From the NCBI GenBank assembly GCA_028691595.1, contig JAQUZA010000150.1:1-7338 (forward strand): 7,338 bases of DNA, written 5' to 3'. The number at the start of each line of letters is the position of its first letter. Within the stretch, counting starts at the first letter, position 1. The notes under the pieces are model-generated. The model had not been told where the DNA came from. It was given only the letters and a program-made list of their open reading frames with translations, and searched no databases. This DNA comes from Candidatus Rifleibacteriota bacterium. Lineage in GTDB: Bacteria; Muiribacteriota; Ozemobacteria; Ozemobacterales; Ozemobacteraceae. Of this stretch, positions 6,353 to 7,338 are shown piece by piece. The translations under genes were made by a program, and so were the position numbers.

Positions 6353-6969
6353 CAGGGGCTAACTTCTTCTGCGTCGGGTGAAACCATTTTAAACTCAGTG
6401 GCAGTGCTTATTACAGCTTCTTCAGTTGCGTTGGCGGGCTGATCCGGCTTTGCGGAATCGCTGGCTTTATCTGGTTCAAGGGAAGTAACTGCCAGGTGTT
6501 CCGCCAGCTCAGGAGGTGTCAGATCGAGGGGTGGGGCAGTTTTGTTGGTGTCTGGCATGTTTGCCGGCTGGATATGTCGCAGTGGTGGAGGAAATCTGGT
6601 GTTCTGGTTTTTGTTTTCGATACCGCTGTTAATGAAAACTGCCGAAACAATTGCAAGCCCAAGAAGGACAATTAAAGCGTTTCTAAGCATGGATGTCGAA
6701 GCTGATGCTGCCGCTGTCGATGCTGTGCTGGCTGATTTCGTGACTGAAGCTGCGGTTGCCGCTGCTTCTGCTTTTGCGGCTTTTAGTATTGTTGCTATTG
6801 CAGCGGCTTCCCGGCCAGAAAGAGCCTTGCGGTGAGATTTTAGAAGGTTCAACGAGGCTGCAGCCTGTGCGCATTCAGGGCAGACAGCCAGATGCTCGCG
6901 CAGTTCTGTTGAGAACTGCCGGTTACCAGAAGTCAGTTCCTCGATGAATTTTTCACAGATTCTGGTCAT
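6352..6969 (-). CDS. Membrane anti-sigma factor with zinc-binding (zf-HC2/ZAS-like) domain
   Basis: The product has 205 residues. The N-terminal part contains HLAVCPEC, giving His26, Cys30 and Cys33 (H-x3-C-x2-C), with Cys5 as the likely fourth ligand. This is the ZAS motif of anti-sigma factors that bind ECF sigma factors in the cytoplasm. Residues about 53-93 are unusually rich in Ala, Ser and Thr. A single transmembrane helix lies at about 95-114 (MLRNALIVLLGLAIVSAVFI), and a Pro-rich periplasmic tail of about 90 residues follows, so it can sense envelope conditions or be cleaved. ATG 6969 has AAGGA at a five-base spacing and overlaps the end of the sigma gene by 17 bases. Its role as antagonist of that sigma factor is inferred from the motif and the gene order. 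Its stop overlaps the next start as TGATG. Confidence 0.85.
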   Translation of the reverse strand: MTRICEKFIEELTSGNRQFSTELREHLAVCPECAQAAASLNLLKSHRKALSGREAAAIATILKAAKAEAAATAASVTKSASTASTAAASASTSMLRNALIVLLGLAIVSAVFINSGIENKNQNTRFPPPLRHIQPANMPDTNKTAPPLDLTPPELAEHLAVTSLEPDKASDSAKPDQPANATEEAVISTATEFKMVSPDAEEVSP

Positions 6970-7338
6970 ATGTTTCCTTCTTGCAGCCAGTTTTCAATTT
7001 ATCGAGCGTGCGCATCATCCGCATTTTTACCGCGCCAACGCTGAGGCCGGTCAGTTCAGCAATTTCAGCAAAGGGCAGATCCTGAAAAAACCTGAGTTCA
7101 ACCAGCACCTGCTCTTCGGGTGAGAGTCTGGCGAGCATCTCTTTAATTTGCGTTCGGTTATTCGAATCGTTTTCAAATGTTTCGCAATAGTCGCGGGTGA
7201 AATTCGCCTCCATGAACTGACGTTGGCACTTTTGTCGTCTTGTCCAGTCGATGAAAGTATTCTTCGCAATCGAAAAGAGCCATGACTTGAATGACCGACC
7301 GGTTTCGTATCTGTCGAAGGCCTTGTAGGCCTTGAGAT
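6953..7338 (-). CDS. ECF RNA polymerase sigma factor (5' partial)
   Basis: The frame is open to the right edge of the window, so the start lies beyond it; 127 codons are visible. The part nearest the edge reads YKAFDRYETGRSFKSWLFSI followed by AKNTFIDWTRR, the region 2 signature (F-x-x-W-L-F-x-I-A-x-N, then D-x-x-R) that binds the -10 element and core polymerase. After a short linker comes region 4: LSPEEQVLVELRFFQDLPFA, then EIAELTGLSVGAVKMRMMRT, the helix-turn-helix that reads the -35 element, ending in a basic tail. The ATG at 7213 is internal and should not be used as a start, because it would remove region 2. The gene ends 17 bases into the anti-sigma gene. ECF factors of this arrangement commonly transcribe their own operon; the promoter would be outside the window. 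Confidence 0.93.
   Translation of the reverse strand, partial: LKAYKAFDRYETGRSFKSWLFSIAKNTFIDWTRRQKCQRQFMEANFTRDYCETFENDSNNRTQIKEMLARLSPEEQVLVELRFFQDLPFAEIAELTGLSVGAVKMRMMRTLDKLKTGCKKETYDQNL

Overview
The window (about 7.3 kb, mid-range GC) looks like chromosomal DNA of a diderm bacterium that exports many proteins: it encodes a lipoprotein, a Sec-secreted protein, type IV pilin-like proteins and a membrane anti-sigma factor. No rRNA or tRNA gene, insertion sequence or CRISPR array was found. The style (many pilin-like proteins, TTG/ATG starts, dense overlapping operons) reminds me of little-studied lineages such as Candidatus Riflebacteria. That is a weak impression, not a placement.

Plus strand, left half (1-3100). 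The window opens inside the 3' end of a gene whose product ends in a fold seen at the C-termini of large secreted proteins, closed by a perfect 21-bp hairpin terminator. A 350-base non-coding stretch follows, with repeated TGTGAC boxes, a GTGACT/AGTCAC palindrome and competing hairpins just upstream of the next gene. Three co-directional genes come next: a single-domain STAS protein (anti-sigma-factor-antagonist type, TTG start), a lipoprotein with an Asn/Thr/Ala-rich linker and a papain-like (NlpC/P60 or CHAP-like) hydrolase domain, and a secreted NHL-like beta-propeller protein. They appear to share one strong terminator at 3064-3099, which also lies between the convergent gene sets.

Minus strand, right half (7338 down to 3119). 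Five tightly packed genes read leftward: an ECF sigma factor (its 5' end lies beyond the window), a zinc-binding transmembrane anti-sigma factor, a large PilX-like pilin-related protein, a PilV/GspI-like prepilin and a PilW/GspJ-like prepilin. The junctions are a 17-nt overlap, TGATG, TAATATG and ATGA, so the array is almost certainly one translationally coupled operon.

The most interesting point is this operon. A membrane-gated ECF sigma factor is wired directly to a set of minor (pseudo)pilins, which suggests that an envelope signal controls assembly of a pilus-like or type II secretion-like structure. The neighbouring STAS gene is a second component from a sigma-control family, but nothing in the sequence links it to this ECF pair.
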